A DNA stretch of 15,165 nucleotides from Nitrososphaerales archaeon (GCA_023256405.1 JAGDXK010000007.1:4280-19444), one strand, 5' to 3'; positions 6,168 through 13,723 are shown, counted from the stretch's first letter. Numbers and translations are program-made. Notes: generated from the letters alone by a model not told the origin.

Positions 6168-7676
6168 ATGTCGTATGCGTCTCTTCATCCGTTAGAGAAG
6201 AAGTTCCTTAGGGTTCTTCTTGATGTAAAACAGGGTAAGCTGGAGAATCTGGCGGAGGCTTCCGGGCTGAACATGGATCAGGCCAGAAGGGTTGTTGAGT
6301 GGTTAAGGGAGAAGGGATTAATTAGCGTCAATGTGGAGGAGGTGGAAGTGGTGGAGCTGGATTCAAAAGGAAAGGAAGCATTACAGATCGACACCCCTGA
6401 AGTCAGGCTGGCAAACGAGGCGCTCAAAAAAGGCAGCTTAGACCTCGAGGAGGCCAAGCGCCTTCTCGGGGATGACGCGGCCCCGGCTCTTGGGATCGCT
6501 CTTAAGCTGGGGCTGATAAGTCTCTCCAAAGGAAAGATAGTTCCAAGGATAAGCGGAAAGTTGAAAGCTACTGAGGTTTACCACGTTCTTGAGAAGCTTT
6601 CAGCCGGTCCAAGGCCAATTAGGGATCTCACCCAGGAGGATCTGAAGGAGCTGAACGAGCTCAGTAAGAGGCCCGGCTATATAAAGGTCTACAAAGTTAA
6701 GGGCATCTGGGTGAAGCTCTCTGAGGGCGTCGCGCTTAGAAAGGAGGATCTTGAAAAGGAGGAGGTGACTCTGCTTACATCGGAGCTGATATCGAGTGGC
6801 AGATGGAGGAGCGTGACGTTCTCCGATATAAACATGTCACAGCCTGTGCCAGCTGTGTACCCTGCGAGGGTCCATCCCCTTTCAGAGCTGATCAGGCTAA
6901 TCAGGGAGATCATGGAGGGGCTCGGATTCATTGAAATAGAGGGTCCGGTGGTAAGATCATCATTCTGGAACTTTGACGTCCTGTTCACACCTCAGGATCA
7001 TCCCGCACGGGACATGCATGACACGTTCTACCTCAGGAACCTGAGGATCGAGGAGGAGGACAGGGATCTGGTACAAAGAGTCAGAAGCACGCACGAGAAC
7101 GGCTGGACCACGGGATCGACTGGATGGGGATACACTTGGAACAGTGAGCTCGCGTGGAAGGCGCTTCTGAGAACCCACACAACAACTGTTACGGCAGAGG
7201 CCATATACAGGGGCGCCCGCGGGAGGCTGTTCACTATAGGCAGGGTCTTCAGAAACGAGAAACCTGACTTCAAGCACCTGGTTGAGCTTCATCAGATGGA
7301 CGCCATAGTCATAGAGGAAGGAGCAACCATACGAAAGCTGATGGGCTACCTTACTGCCTTTTACAAGAAGCTTGGATTTGAAAAGGTGAAGTTCTGGCCA
7401 ACCTTCTTCCCCTACACAGAGCCCTCCATGCAGTCTATGATATACTCCGAAAAGCTGAAAGACTGGATAGAGCTCTGCGGCATGGGGATTTTCAGGCCCG
7501 AGGTGACCAAGCCCCTGGGCTACGATGGCCCTGTTCTGGCATGGGGCATGGGCTTGGAGAGGCTTGCGATGCTGATCTATGACGTGGATGACATAAGAGA
7601 GCTGTACGAGAACAGGCTCAGCTTTCTCCGTGGGTACAGGAGCATAAGCTCCATGACCAAGCACGCGCTGATTTAG
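6168..7676 (+). CDS. pheS: Phenylalanyl-tRNA synthetase alpha subunit
   Basis: A 502-residue catalytic alpha chain of the heterotetrameric class II PheRS, which charges tRNA-Phe. The first 200 residues or so are the winged-helix tRNA-binding region of archaeal and eukaryotic cytosolic PheRS (HPLEKKFLRVLL, then MDQARRVVEWLREKGLISV). The catalytic domain carries FWNFDVLFTPQDHPARDMHDTF (about 263-285 region), motif 2 GRVFRNEKPDFKH (about 357-369) and motif 3 GMGLERLAML (about 460-469). Length and order are normal for the archaeal form. The beta subunit gene is not in the window, although pheS and pheT are often neighbours. The ATG start fits the TATA box at 6137-6144. The 3' end overlaps the convergent SIS gene by 4 bp (the two stop codons interlock). 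Confidence 0.95.
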   Translation: MSYASLHPLEKKFLRVLLDVKQGKLENLAEASGLNMDQARRVVEWLREKGLISVNVEEVEVVELDSKGKEALQIDTPEVRLANEALKKGSLDLEEAKRLLGDDAAPALGIALKLGLISLSKGKIVPRISGKLKATEVYHVLEKLSAGPRPIRDLTQEDLKELNELSKRPGYIKVYKVKGIWVKLSEGVALRKEDLEKEEVTLLTSELISSGRWRSVTFSDINMSQPVPAVYPARVHPLSELIRLIREIMEGLGFIEIEGPVVRSSFWNFDVLFTPQDHPARDMHDTFYLRNLRIEEEDRDLVQRVRSTHENGWTTGSTGWGYTWNSELAWKALLRTHTTTVTAEAIYRGARGRLFTIGRVFRNEKPDFKHLVELHQMDAIVIEEGATIRKLMGYLTAFYKKLGFEKVKFWPTFFPYTEPSMQSMIYSEKLKDWIELCGMGIFRPEVTKPLGYDGPVLAWGMGLERLAMLIYDVDDIRELYENRLSFLRGYRSISSMTKHALI

Positions 7677-8770
7677 GTAAAGTCAGAGTGCATCCTCTTT
7701 ATGTCGTTCTCAGTGATCTTCTCCTTTTCAGCAACATAGTGCACAAAGCTCTCGAGGAAAAATAGGCTTCTAAGCTCAAAGGCAGAGTATCTTGGATCCT
7801 GGGGAAAATAGCTCGATCTGAGCCCCTTCAGCTTGAAGATCCTCCTGCCGGGGATTTCGATCGTCAGATCTGATGCCTTTCCAAGGTCGGCGTCAGGGAA
7901 TGATGTAAGGCTGACTATCTTTGTTCCCTTTCTCTTCGCCCTCTTTGCAAGCTCCGCAAAGAGCTGCGATGCTGAGCCCGAAATTATCATTACGAGATCG
8001 CCCTCCTTCACAGCGACGCTTCCCTTGTCCAGCCAGTAGTAAACGAGCCTCTCCTGCCCCTCCTTTGATAAATGCCTCAGCCTTGTCGAGAAAAACCTTC
8101 CTACAATGCCGCTGAGTCCCTCTCCCAGAACTACTGTTTTGTTGCGGGGGTATTCTGATGCAGCAGGCAGGAAGCCGTACAGTTTTTCATAGTACTCCTC
8201 TGGTGGCGTGAAGTCCTTGATGATCTTTATAAGGCTTCTGTATGAATCAAGCAGCTCCTCGCCCCTCAGGTAGAGGATCAGAGAGAGCGACAGGAGCATG
8301 GTCCTTAGCTCAAAAAGGGTTCCAAGAGGCGTCAGGGGCGTGCTAGTAACTCCGAGCAGCTTGCTCATATAGTAGTCCTCCTCTTTCCACCTATGGGCTC
8401 CAGGCACCAATATAACCTTGTCCGATATTGATGCCAGCTGGCTTTCGGGGTTGCTCGTTATTGAAGTTACAAAGGATCCACCTTCCTTTGCTACCTTTGC
8501 GACTTCAAGCGTATACTGGGTAACGCCGCTGCCAGAAATGGCTATAAGCAGATCGCAGGGGCCAAATACGTAGGGCACATCGTTTGGTCCAAAGGAATGA
8601 TCAACTCCTATGTTTCTAAGAAACTTGACGAAAGCGTCCGCGACGTCCCCCGATCTTCCGGCGCCAAACACAACAACCCTCTTAGACCCGTATATTCTTC
8701 CGATTATCCAGTCCAGATCCTCTTTCGGCTCGTATTCGGCTACTTCGTCAACAAGTCTGGTATAGCTCAC
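7673..8770 (-). CDS. Double SIS-domain protein, 6-phospho-3-hexuloisomerase-like
   Basis: A 365-residue protein built from two successive sugar-isomerase (SIS) domains. The first has VVVFGAGRSGDVADAF (32-47) and DLLIAISGSG (73-82); the second has TVVLGEGLSGIVGRFF (212-227) and DLVMIISGSA (258-267) followed by IVSLTSFPDADLG. These motifs, the IPGR in the second half and TPLGTLFELR in the first resemble archaeal 6-phospho-3-hexuloisomerase (PHI/HxlB), the enzyme that interconverts 3-hexulose 6-phosphate and fructose 6-phosphate. Ordinary PHI has one SIS domain of about 180-200 residues and works as a tetramer; this is a tandem fusion. Other phosphosugar isomerases, such as phosphoglucose/phosphomannose isomerases, also have two SIS domains, so the substrate is uncertain. 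The start is GTG at 8770 with GAGGT 5 nt upstream. Confidence 0.7.
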   Translation of the reverse strand: MSYTRLVDEVAEYEPKEDLDWIIGRIYGSKRVVVFGAGRSGDVADAFVKFLRNIGVDHSFGPNDVPYVFGPCDLLIAISGSGVTQYTLEVAKVAKEGGSFVTSITSNPESQLASISDKVILVPGAHRWKEEDYYMSKLLGVTSTPLTPLGTLFELRTMLLSLSLILYLRGEELLDSYRSLIKIIKDFTPPEEYYEKLYGFLPAASEYPRNKTVVLGEGLSGIVGRFFSTRLRHLSKEGQERLVYYWLDKGSVAVKEGDLVMIISGSASQLFAELAKRAKRKGTKIVSLTSFPDADLGKASDLTIEIPGRRIFKLKGLRSSYFPQDPRYSAFELRSLFFLESFVHYVAEKEKITENDIKRMHSDFT

Positions 8771-8790
8771 ATGATACCTCTGGGCTTCGA

Positions 8791-8798
8791 TCTTTTAA
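8791..8798 (-). promoter_or_regulatory. TATA-box candidate for the SIS gene
   Basis: The minus strand reads GCTTAAAAGA over 8800-8791, 20-30 nt before the GTG at 8770, so the gene probably has its own promoter as well as possible read-through from the AGOG gene. GAGGT (minus strand, about 8776-8780) may serve as ribosome-binding site. Confidence 0.4.
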
Positions 8799-8890
8799 GC
8801 GCATCCCTTGGCTGGCGCGTCAGCCCAATTGATCAGGTAAAAGGAGCAACGCGTGAGCTTAAGCTGTACAAGCCAATACTCAGCGGTTGC

Positions 8891-9586
8891 TCAGACCACG
8901 TTGTAGAGCTTTCTCCACAGAAACACATCCACGTGCATCTGATCTATTCCGGAAAGGTCAGAGACCAGCTTCCAAGCCCTCAGATAGCAATCGCGATCTG
9001 AGCTCTCGCCAACTATGCCTAGCTTCTGCGTTATCCTCCTAACTCTGCTGTCAAGAGGTATCGGAATGTCCATGGGCACCTTTCCGTGTCTCCCGTCGAC
9101 GATCATCGCATAGTGAAACATCTTGCAGGCGAACGAAACTGTCTTCTGGTACCTGTTTCCAAAAATTCCCATGAGATCTCTGTAAAGGAGACTGAGATCC
9201 TCAAAATATCCATTTATTCTTTTCAGAAGCATCGCACGCTTTTCCCTCAGCATCCTTATCCTCCTGATTTTAGCATTGCGTGCAAGCTCCCTCTCCCTAA
9301 TTATGTAGCTCTCCACACTGAAGTACGGGTCCTCGCAGGAGTGCTCAAACTGAGAAAAAGCAGCCCAGAAGTCCTCGCCGCTTCTCCTCAGCCTGTACGC
9401 TATGATGCTGGCGCCTATAACGAGCTCATAGAACGCCTTTCCCATACACTTTGTCCTGAGGTTTTTCAGAGAGATGAGCTGCGGATCCTGGAGCTCAAGC
9501 TCATAGAAGTACTGAGGTCCGAGCGCCCTAATGAAATAGGAGACAATCCGTATCTTTTCCTCATCAATCGTGCAATCTCTGCTCAA
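8891..9586 (-). CDS. Archaeal 8-oxoguanine DNA glycosylase/lyase (AGOG)
   Basis: A 231-residue protein of the AGOG family (helix-hairpin-helix superfamily), which removes 8-oxoguanine from DNA and nicks the strand. The diagnostic C-terminal region is present: KTVSFACKMFHYA with the candidate Schiff-base lysine K155, DIPIPLDSRVRRIT with the candidate catalytic aspartate D179, and MHVDVFLW near the end. The central basic helical stretch (about 100-125) is long and arginine-rich. The start is a TTG at 9586, 6 nt after the AMP phosphorylase stop. No better start is nearby, so translational coupling is likely. It is the second gene of a leftward pair. I am confident of the family; the exact N-terminus is less certain. 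Confidence 0.85.
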   Translation of the reverse strand: MSRDCTIDEEKIRIVSYFIRALGPQYFYELELQDPQLISLKNLRTKCMGKAFYELVIGASIIAYRLRRSGEDFWAAFSQFEHSCEDPYFSVESYIIRERELARNAKIRRIRMLREKRAMLLKRINGYFEDLSLLYRDLMGIFGNRYQKTVSFACKMFHYAMIVDGRHGKVPMDIPIPLDSRVRRITQKLGIVGESSDRDCYLRAWKLVSDLSGIDQMHVDVFLWRKLYNVV

Positions 9587-9592
9587 CTTAAG

Positions 9593-11107
9593 TCATGCTG
9601 GAGGGTAAACCTTCAGTAGCATCCCCTCTACCACTACCGGGTTACGTCTCTCAGCAACGTTAACTGCGTCGCTGAGCTTTGAGCTCCTTTCAGCGTATAT
9701 TTCAAGAAGCGGATCGCCCTTGTTCACCTTGTACCCCTGCTTCTGATACAATAGCACCCCAGCCCCTCTGTCGGCCGGTGCGCCAGCGGCCCTTGCGATC
9801 TCAACTATTGCATCGTTGTCTATCAGAGTGACGTACCCATCGGTCTCCGATTTTATTACGTGTCTGTAAGTCCCTACGGGCAGGTCGTCAGGCTTTACGT
9901 TGGGGTTTCCCCCCTGAGCCTCTATTATCTCCTTCATTTTGAGATATGATTTGCCCTTCATCATAGAATCGATAGCTGCTTCATAGCCGAGCCCTTTCTG
10001 AACTATTCCAGAGGCCTCAAGCAGAAGCCCTGCAAGAGAAGCTGACTTGGATAGGAGGCTCATGCTTGCCTGAGACGGGTTTATCAAGGCCATAAGCGCC
10101 TCCCTGGCCTCAAGCGCAGGACCTACGGCCCTTCCTATGGGCTGTCCTCCGTAAGTTATGCCTGACCTAACGGTAACTCCGAGCGATCTCCCAAGCTCAT
10201 AGAAGTCCTTCGCCAGCTTCTCAGCCTCAGAAAGATCGTTCAGCTTCGTCCCTCTTCCGACAGGAAGGTCGAGCACAACGACCTTGGCCCCTACGGCTAG
10301 CTTTTTAGCCATGACGCTTGCCATCATGAGGCCCCGTGGGTTTAACCTCAGGGGGTTTTCGATCTTGATGAGATAGTCATCCGCAGGAGCAAGGTTCAGA
10401 GTTCCTCCCCATACAATGCATCCATGGGTTTTCTCTACTATGGACTTTATTTCGGACAGGGAGAACTTAACATTAGCCAGCACGGACATCGTGTCCGCCG
10501 TGCCGCTCGGGCTCGTTATAGCGCTGCTGCTTGTCTTTGGAATGTACAGCTCTGTAAGGGCTACAGTAGGCACTATGAGGAGGGTTACCTTGTTTCCCGG
10601 AACTCCCCCTATAGAGTGCTTGTCAACGGTGAAACCCTGCAGCTGGAGCCTCTCACCGCTTTCAACCATGGCCTGCGTAAGGCTTCTTATTTCGTCCATG
10701 TCAAGGCCCATGAAGTTAACGGCGAATACGAACTCAGCTACCTCAAGGTCGCTTAGCTCGTTATTTACCAGATCCCTGACTATCTCCTTTATTTCCGAGT
10801 CGCTCAGCTTATCGCCCTTTACCTTTTTCCTTATCAGATCGACGGAAAGAGGCGTCTGCTCATACTGAACCGAAACGGTTTCCCCGTCCTTCACGCCTAG
10901 CTCCTCAGACAGGTCCCTGTAAATTCCTATAACCCCCTTTGGCACAAGGGTTCTTGTCGTCTCAACTATGCACGTATAAGACTTAGAGTCAGATGAGACC
11001 CTTACCCTGTCGTTCAGCCCCACGCCGATCCTCTGTGCGTCCTCCTCGTTTATTATAACTGATCGTTTGGTACCCTTTACATCGATTATCCTTGACCTAA
11101 GTTCCAC
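9593..11107 (-). CDS. AMP phosphorylase (thymidine phosphorylase family)
   Basis: With the start used here the protein is 504 residues, the usual length. It has an N-terminal archaeal barrel-like domain, the phosphate-binding DKHSIGGVPGNKV (162-174), TSSSAITSPSGTADTM (192-207) and a C-terminal domain. The family phosphorolyses AMP and other nucleoside 5'-monophosphates to base and ribose 1,5-bisphosphate, feeding ribose-1,5-bisphosphate isomerase and type III RuBisCO; neither partner is in the window. The frame is open up to an ATG at 11173, but the GTG at 11107 is preferred. It lies 23 nt after a TATA box on the minus strand, and the translation from it aligns without gap to my memory of the Thermococcus enzyme N-terminus. 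An oddity: the arginine normally found in SSRAITS is serine (S195), and a usual glutamate after GTADTM is also serine (S208). Confidence 0.88.
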   Translation of the reverse strand: MELRSRIIDVKGTKRSVIINEEDAQRIGVGLNDRVRVSSDSKSYTCIVETTRTLVPKGVIGIYRDLSEELGVKDGETVSVQYEQTPLSVDLIRKKVKGDKLSDSEIKEIVRDLVNNELSDLEVAEFVFAVNFMGLDMDEIRSLTQAMVESGERLQLQGFTVDKHSIGGVPGNKVTLLIVPTVALTELYIPKTSSSAITSPSGTADTMSVLANVKFSLSEIKSIVEKTHGCIVWGGTLNLAPADDYLIKIENPLRLNPRGLMMASVMAKKLAVGAKVVVLDLPVGRGTKLNDLSEAEKLAKDFYELGRSLGVTVRSGITYGGQPIGRAVGPALEAREALMALINPSQASMSLLSKSASLAGLLLEASGIVQKGLGYEAAIDSMMKGKSYLKMKEIIEAQGGNPNVKPDDLPVGTYRHVIKSETDGYVTLIDNDAIVEIARAAGAPADRGAGVLLYQKQGYKVNKGDPLLEIYAERSSKLSDAVNVAERRNPVVVEGMLLKVYPPA

Positions 11108-11130
11108 GTAGGGTTTAAATTGACAAATCG

Positions 11131-11138
11131 GTATATAA
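11131..11138 (-). promoter_or_regulatory. TATA box of the AMP phosphorylase gene
   Basis: The minus strand reads TTATATAC ending 23 nt before the GTG at 11107. This places the transcript start at or next to that GTG and excludes the longer open frame starting at 11173. It shares a 76-bp divergent intergenic region with the promoter of the DP2-like gene. Confidence 0.6.
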
Positions 11139-11152
11139 GCATTCATAGAAAG

Positions 11153-11160
11153 CTTTAATG
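11153..11160 (+). promoter_or_regulatory. TATA box of the DP2-like gene
   Basis: CTTTAATG ends 23 nt before the ATG at 11184, the same distance as at pheS, so the DP2-like mRNA is probably leaderless. Confidence 0.5.
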
Positions 11161-11183
11161 TGCGGGCGGTCATCCGTTAATCG

Positions 11184-13301
11184 ATGCAGCTTGAGGCCGC
11201 TCTGAGGATCAGGAAGGAGGCCGGAGTTGATCCCGATCTAAATTTGGAGATAAGGGATGAGTTTTCCGGGCCCGGTCAGCTCTCTCTTAATAAAAAGGAG
11301 TTCTTGTCCTATGAGGAGCTTGGAGCGTTTCTCCTGCAGAACCTTCAAAGCATTACTGGAGGCAGCGGCTACTCGTTTTACCCTCCAGTGAAGGGTACTA
11401 TGGTCAGCGCCATCTTTATGGATTACTTTGGGGATTATCAGCCCAAGGTCCTCAGGTTCCTTAGAAGGATAAGCGGTCTGAAGGTTGAAGTTCCGGGATC
11501 GACCGGATATATGTCAATATCCCTGACCAACAGGTTCATTCTTCGCTTTTCCGACATGGCCCAGGGGTTTGCGATTGCCAGCTCCGCCTTCGCCGATCTG
11601 ATGGGGCTGAAGGTTAACTCCATCCCCATCTCAATAAAAGGAAAGACGTTAAGGGTCCTCTTCTCAAGAAGCCTGAAGGGTCCTCTCTTCTTTGACGGCA
11701 CAAGGGCCTCCTATGAGGCAAACGGATGGATGATCAGCTTTGGGGAGCTCATTCTCCCCATAAGCTCCTGCCATGATCTTTTCGGTGTTGAATGTGGGGG
11801 AACCATAAAATTTGATGAAGCGCTTGAACTGGCAAGGACAAAGGGTAGCCTTGACCCATATTTCTCGTTTCCAAGGTCGGTGCTCAAGCTCAGGCTTGTA
11901 GATGATGAAACGATAGAGGGCAACGACAGAAGCGTGCGGGCTCTTATCGAATCGGCCGTTCCATTCGAAATCAGGAACAAAGAAATACGCCTTACGGACA
12001 AGAACGACGAAAGAACCAAGGCTCTTGTATCAATTCTGAGAGGTGAGCTCGGTGGCATCCCATTTTCTGAGCCCTACAGGGGCCGCATAAAGATCATGAT
12101 AAGGCTTGACAGAGAGCTTAAGGAGCTCAACAGATATGACGGAGCGTTGCCAGCCCGCTCGAGAAGCATGAGACTCAGGTTAAGGTACTGCGCATCCTGC
12201 GGAAGGATAACGCCGTTCAGGCTCTGTGAAAGGTGCGGAGCAAAAACGAGGGAAGTATTCTACTGCAGAAGGTGCAACATATACGTTCAGGAGAAGGTGT
12301 GTCCAAAATGCGGCTCCATCACTCAGGAGGCATTCAGCGATTCACACGAATTCGCAGAAAGCCTCAGCCTTGTCTCCGAGAGGCTTGGCTACAGGGCCCA
12401 GAGGGAGCTCTCCCTTCCTGAGAGCGTTAAAGGAGAGCCCGAGCTTCCGGACAAGGCTATACTGAGGAACAGGCTTTCGGTTTTAACGAGCAGGCTTGGC
12501 TTTGTCGTCTTTCCCATCAAGCTCCATGCTGACAACATTCCGTCAGATGAGATACTTCTGCCATCAAAGCTCGAGTCCTCCATACGCGACGTTGTAGGAT
12601 TTGTAAACGAAGAGCTTACATCTGTTTACAGAGTTCATGAGATCCCAGAACTTGGAGACAGCGTGGTCCTCTTTAACAAGCCAATGAACGCTGCCGTTGA
12701 GCTCAGGATAAAGGGCTTTAAGAGCGGCAGCGAGGCCTTGGTAAATCCGTCAGTGATTGAGTTTGCAAACGCAGGCTCGCTCGACAATCAGGCCTACATA
12801 GCGCTTTCAGAGGATTTTGCGTTGAACTGCATTCCAAGCTCAGATAAAAGTATGGTGATCTACAGGAAGCTCAGAAGCGGCTACCTTGCAGCTGAGAACA
12901 TAGAGCAGAACAGGACGCCGATCTATCAACAGCCGGTTCCGGAAATCATAAGGGGAATAATAAGGTTCATCTCAAGGATCTACCCGGATGAGCTTAACGG
13001 AAGGGACGCAGCTGAGGTCGTTCGTAAGCTGGAAGCGCTATTCGTGAGGCAGCGATTCGTCTGTCAGAAATGCGGTCTCAGGCTGAGCCTTCCTACTATA
13101 AGCATGAAATGTCCAAGGTGCGGCTCCAACCTAGCTCCCCTGTTCAGCTCATCTGATCTCAACAGCATACTGCTTGAGCTGAACAATGTTGTCCAGAGCT
13201 TTGAGGGAACTAACTACAGGGAGCTCATAGAGCTCTACATAAACAACATAAGAAACATGTTCAGGACGTCCAGCCAGATGAGCCTCGGGGAATTCTGGTA
13301 G
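11184..13301 (+). CDS. Shortened, apparently inactive homologue of PolD large subunit DP2
   Basis: A 705-residue protein that I read as a DP2 homologue. Its start (ALRIRKEAGVDPDLNLEI) matches the DP2 N-terminus. GPLFFDGTR and GWMISFGELILP fit the DP2 'GPIVKLKDGS' and 'AIIAFGDF' region. A multi-cysteine zinc block lies at C336-C376 (CxxC pairs at 336/339, 348/351, 361/364, 373/376). NIPSDEILLPSKLESSIRDVV fits the segment after it, a second zinc site uses C627/C630/C643/C646, and the protein ends with the PCNA-binding-like QMSLGEFW. Active DP2 is over 1,100 residues and has NCDGDED in its catalytic double-psi barrel. By hand alignment the matching place (531-537) reads GSLDNQA, so the acidic residues are lost. 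No inteins are seen. A non-catalytic scaffold or replication-associated role is inferred. The DP1 partner is not in the window. Confidence 0.75.
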   Translation: MQLEAALRIRKEAGVDPDLNLEIRDEFSGPGQLSLNKKEFLSYEELGAFLLQNLQSITGGSGYSFYPPVKGTMVSAIFMDYFGDYQPKVLRFLRRISGLKVEVPGSTGYMSISLTNRFILRFSDMAQGFAIASSAFADLMGLKVNSIPISIKGKTLRVLFSRSLKGPLFFDGTRASYEANGWMISFGELILPISSCHDLFGVECGGTIKFDEALELARTKGSLDPYFSFPRSVLKLRLVDDETIEGNDRSVRALIESAVPFEIRNKEIRLTDKNDERTKALVSILRGELGGIPFSEPYRGRIKIMIRLDRELKELNRYDGALPARSRSMRLRLRYCASCGRITPFRLCERCGAKTREVFYCRRCNIYVQEKVCPKCGSITQEAFSDSHEFAESLSLVSERLGYRAQRELSLPESVKGEPELPDKAILRNRLSVLTSRLGFVVFPIKLHADNIPSDEILLPSKLESSIRDVVGFVNEELTSVYRVHEIPELGDSVVLFNKPMNAAVELRIKGFKSGSEALVNPSVIEFANAGSLDNQAYIALSEDFALNCIPSSDKSMVIYRKLRSGYLAAENIEQNRTPIYQQPVPEIIRGIIRFISRIYPDELNGRDAAEVVRKLEALFVRQRFVCQKCGLRLSLPTISMKCPRCGSNLAPLFSSSDLNSILLELNNVVQSFEGTNYRELIELYINNIRNMFRTSSQMSLGEFW

Positions 13302-13302
13302 T

Positions 13303-13641
13303 CTAGAAATAGAATAAGCTCACGTAAACCTTCTGAGACTTGATGTAAGGCTTTCCGTTCCTGTTGACTATGGCCGCCTTTCCGTGGGCAGAGGCAGTCA
13401 TGGCCTTTTTTCCCTGCACGACAATATCATAGTTAATTATAAAGTTGCCAGTCTTCGGATCAAGAACCTTGTTTCCCTGGAGCACCTTGTAGTCTTTTCC
13501 TGAAAGCTCCACGCTCAGCTCCTGAAGTATAGCGCTCTTCAACCTGTTCTCGAACGACGTGCTCTTCTTCGACTTGAAGAAGCCGTAAATTTCCTGCTTA
13601 AGCACAAACGTTCTAACATCTTTCGGCTGTTCCTGGGCCAT
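13303..13641 (-). CDS. Small protein of unknown function
   Basis: A 112-residue protein I do not recognise. It starts MAQEQPKDVRTFVLKQEIYGF, is basic in its first half (FFKSKKS), contains a helix (FENRLKSAILQELSVEL) and then looks mostly beta-stranded (FIINYDIVVQG, AAIVNRNGKPYIKSQKVYVSLFYF). No cysteine, membrane segment or signal peptide is visible in this version. The frame is open further upstream to an ATG at 13692, but the ATG at 13641 is preferred. A TATA box (minus strand, 13671-13664) lies 22 nt before it, and the upstream extension (a hydrophobic FFISSPGIFFY) is an artefact of reading through the promoter. The gene converges on the DP2-like gene with one base between the stop codons. 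Confidence 0.6.
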   Translation of the reverse strand: MAQEQPKDVRTFVLKQEIYGFFKSKKSTSFENRLKSAILQELSVELSGKDYKVLQGNKVLDPKTGNFIINYDIVVQGKKAMTASAHGKAAIVNRNGKPYIKSQKVYVSLFYF

Positions 13642-13663
13642 GTAAAAAAAAATGCCTGGGGAG

Positions 13664-13671
13664 CTTATAAA
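13664..13671 (-). promoter_or_regulatory. TATA box of the 112-residue protein gene
   Basis: The minus strand reads TTTATAAG, 22 nt before the ATG at 13641. It decides that start against the longer frame from 13692. Confidence 0.55.
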
Positions 13672-13723
13672 GAATGCGTAAAGTGGTTCCATTTTCTGCT
13701 TTCTAGTCCGTTAAATGCAAAAG

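Noticed and set aside
6011..6211. 66-codon open frame (+) before pheS as an independent gene
   Set aside because: Its first part is the frameshifted TnpB tail and its end runs through the pheS promoter and start codon.
6960..7664. 234-codon open frame antisense to pheS
   Set aside because: It is a shadow of the strongly conserved PheRS catalytic domain; the translation resembles no protein and pheS motifs explain the sequence.
8810..8825. Hairpin GGCTG-GCGCGT-CAGCC between the AGOG and SIS genes as a terminator
   Set aside because: Only a 5-bp stem with no T-run on the minus strand after it; archaeal terminators mainly need T-tracts, so the call is not supported.
9086..9619. 177-codon open frame antisense to AGOG
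   Set aside because: The minus strand carries the AGOG catalytic motifs; the plus-strand translation looks like a shadow frame.
11184..13301. The DP2-like gene as an active DNA polymerase or as a truncated pseudogene
   Set aside because: The catalytic acidic motif is absent, so activity is not supported. The frame is intact, zinc ligands and the C-terminal PIP-like tail are kept, and it has a proper promoter, so decay is not supported either.
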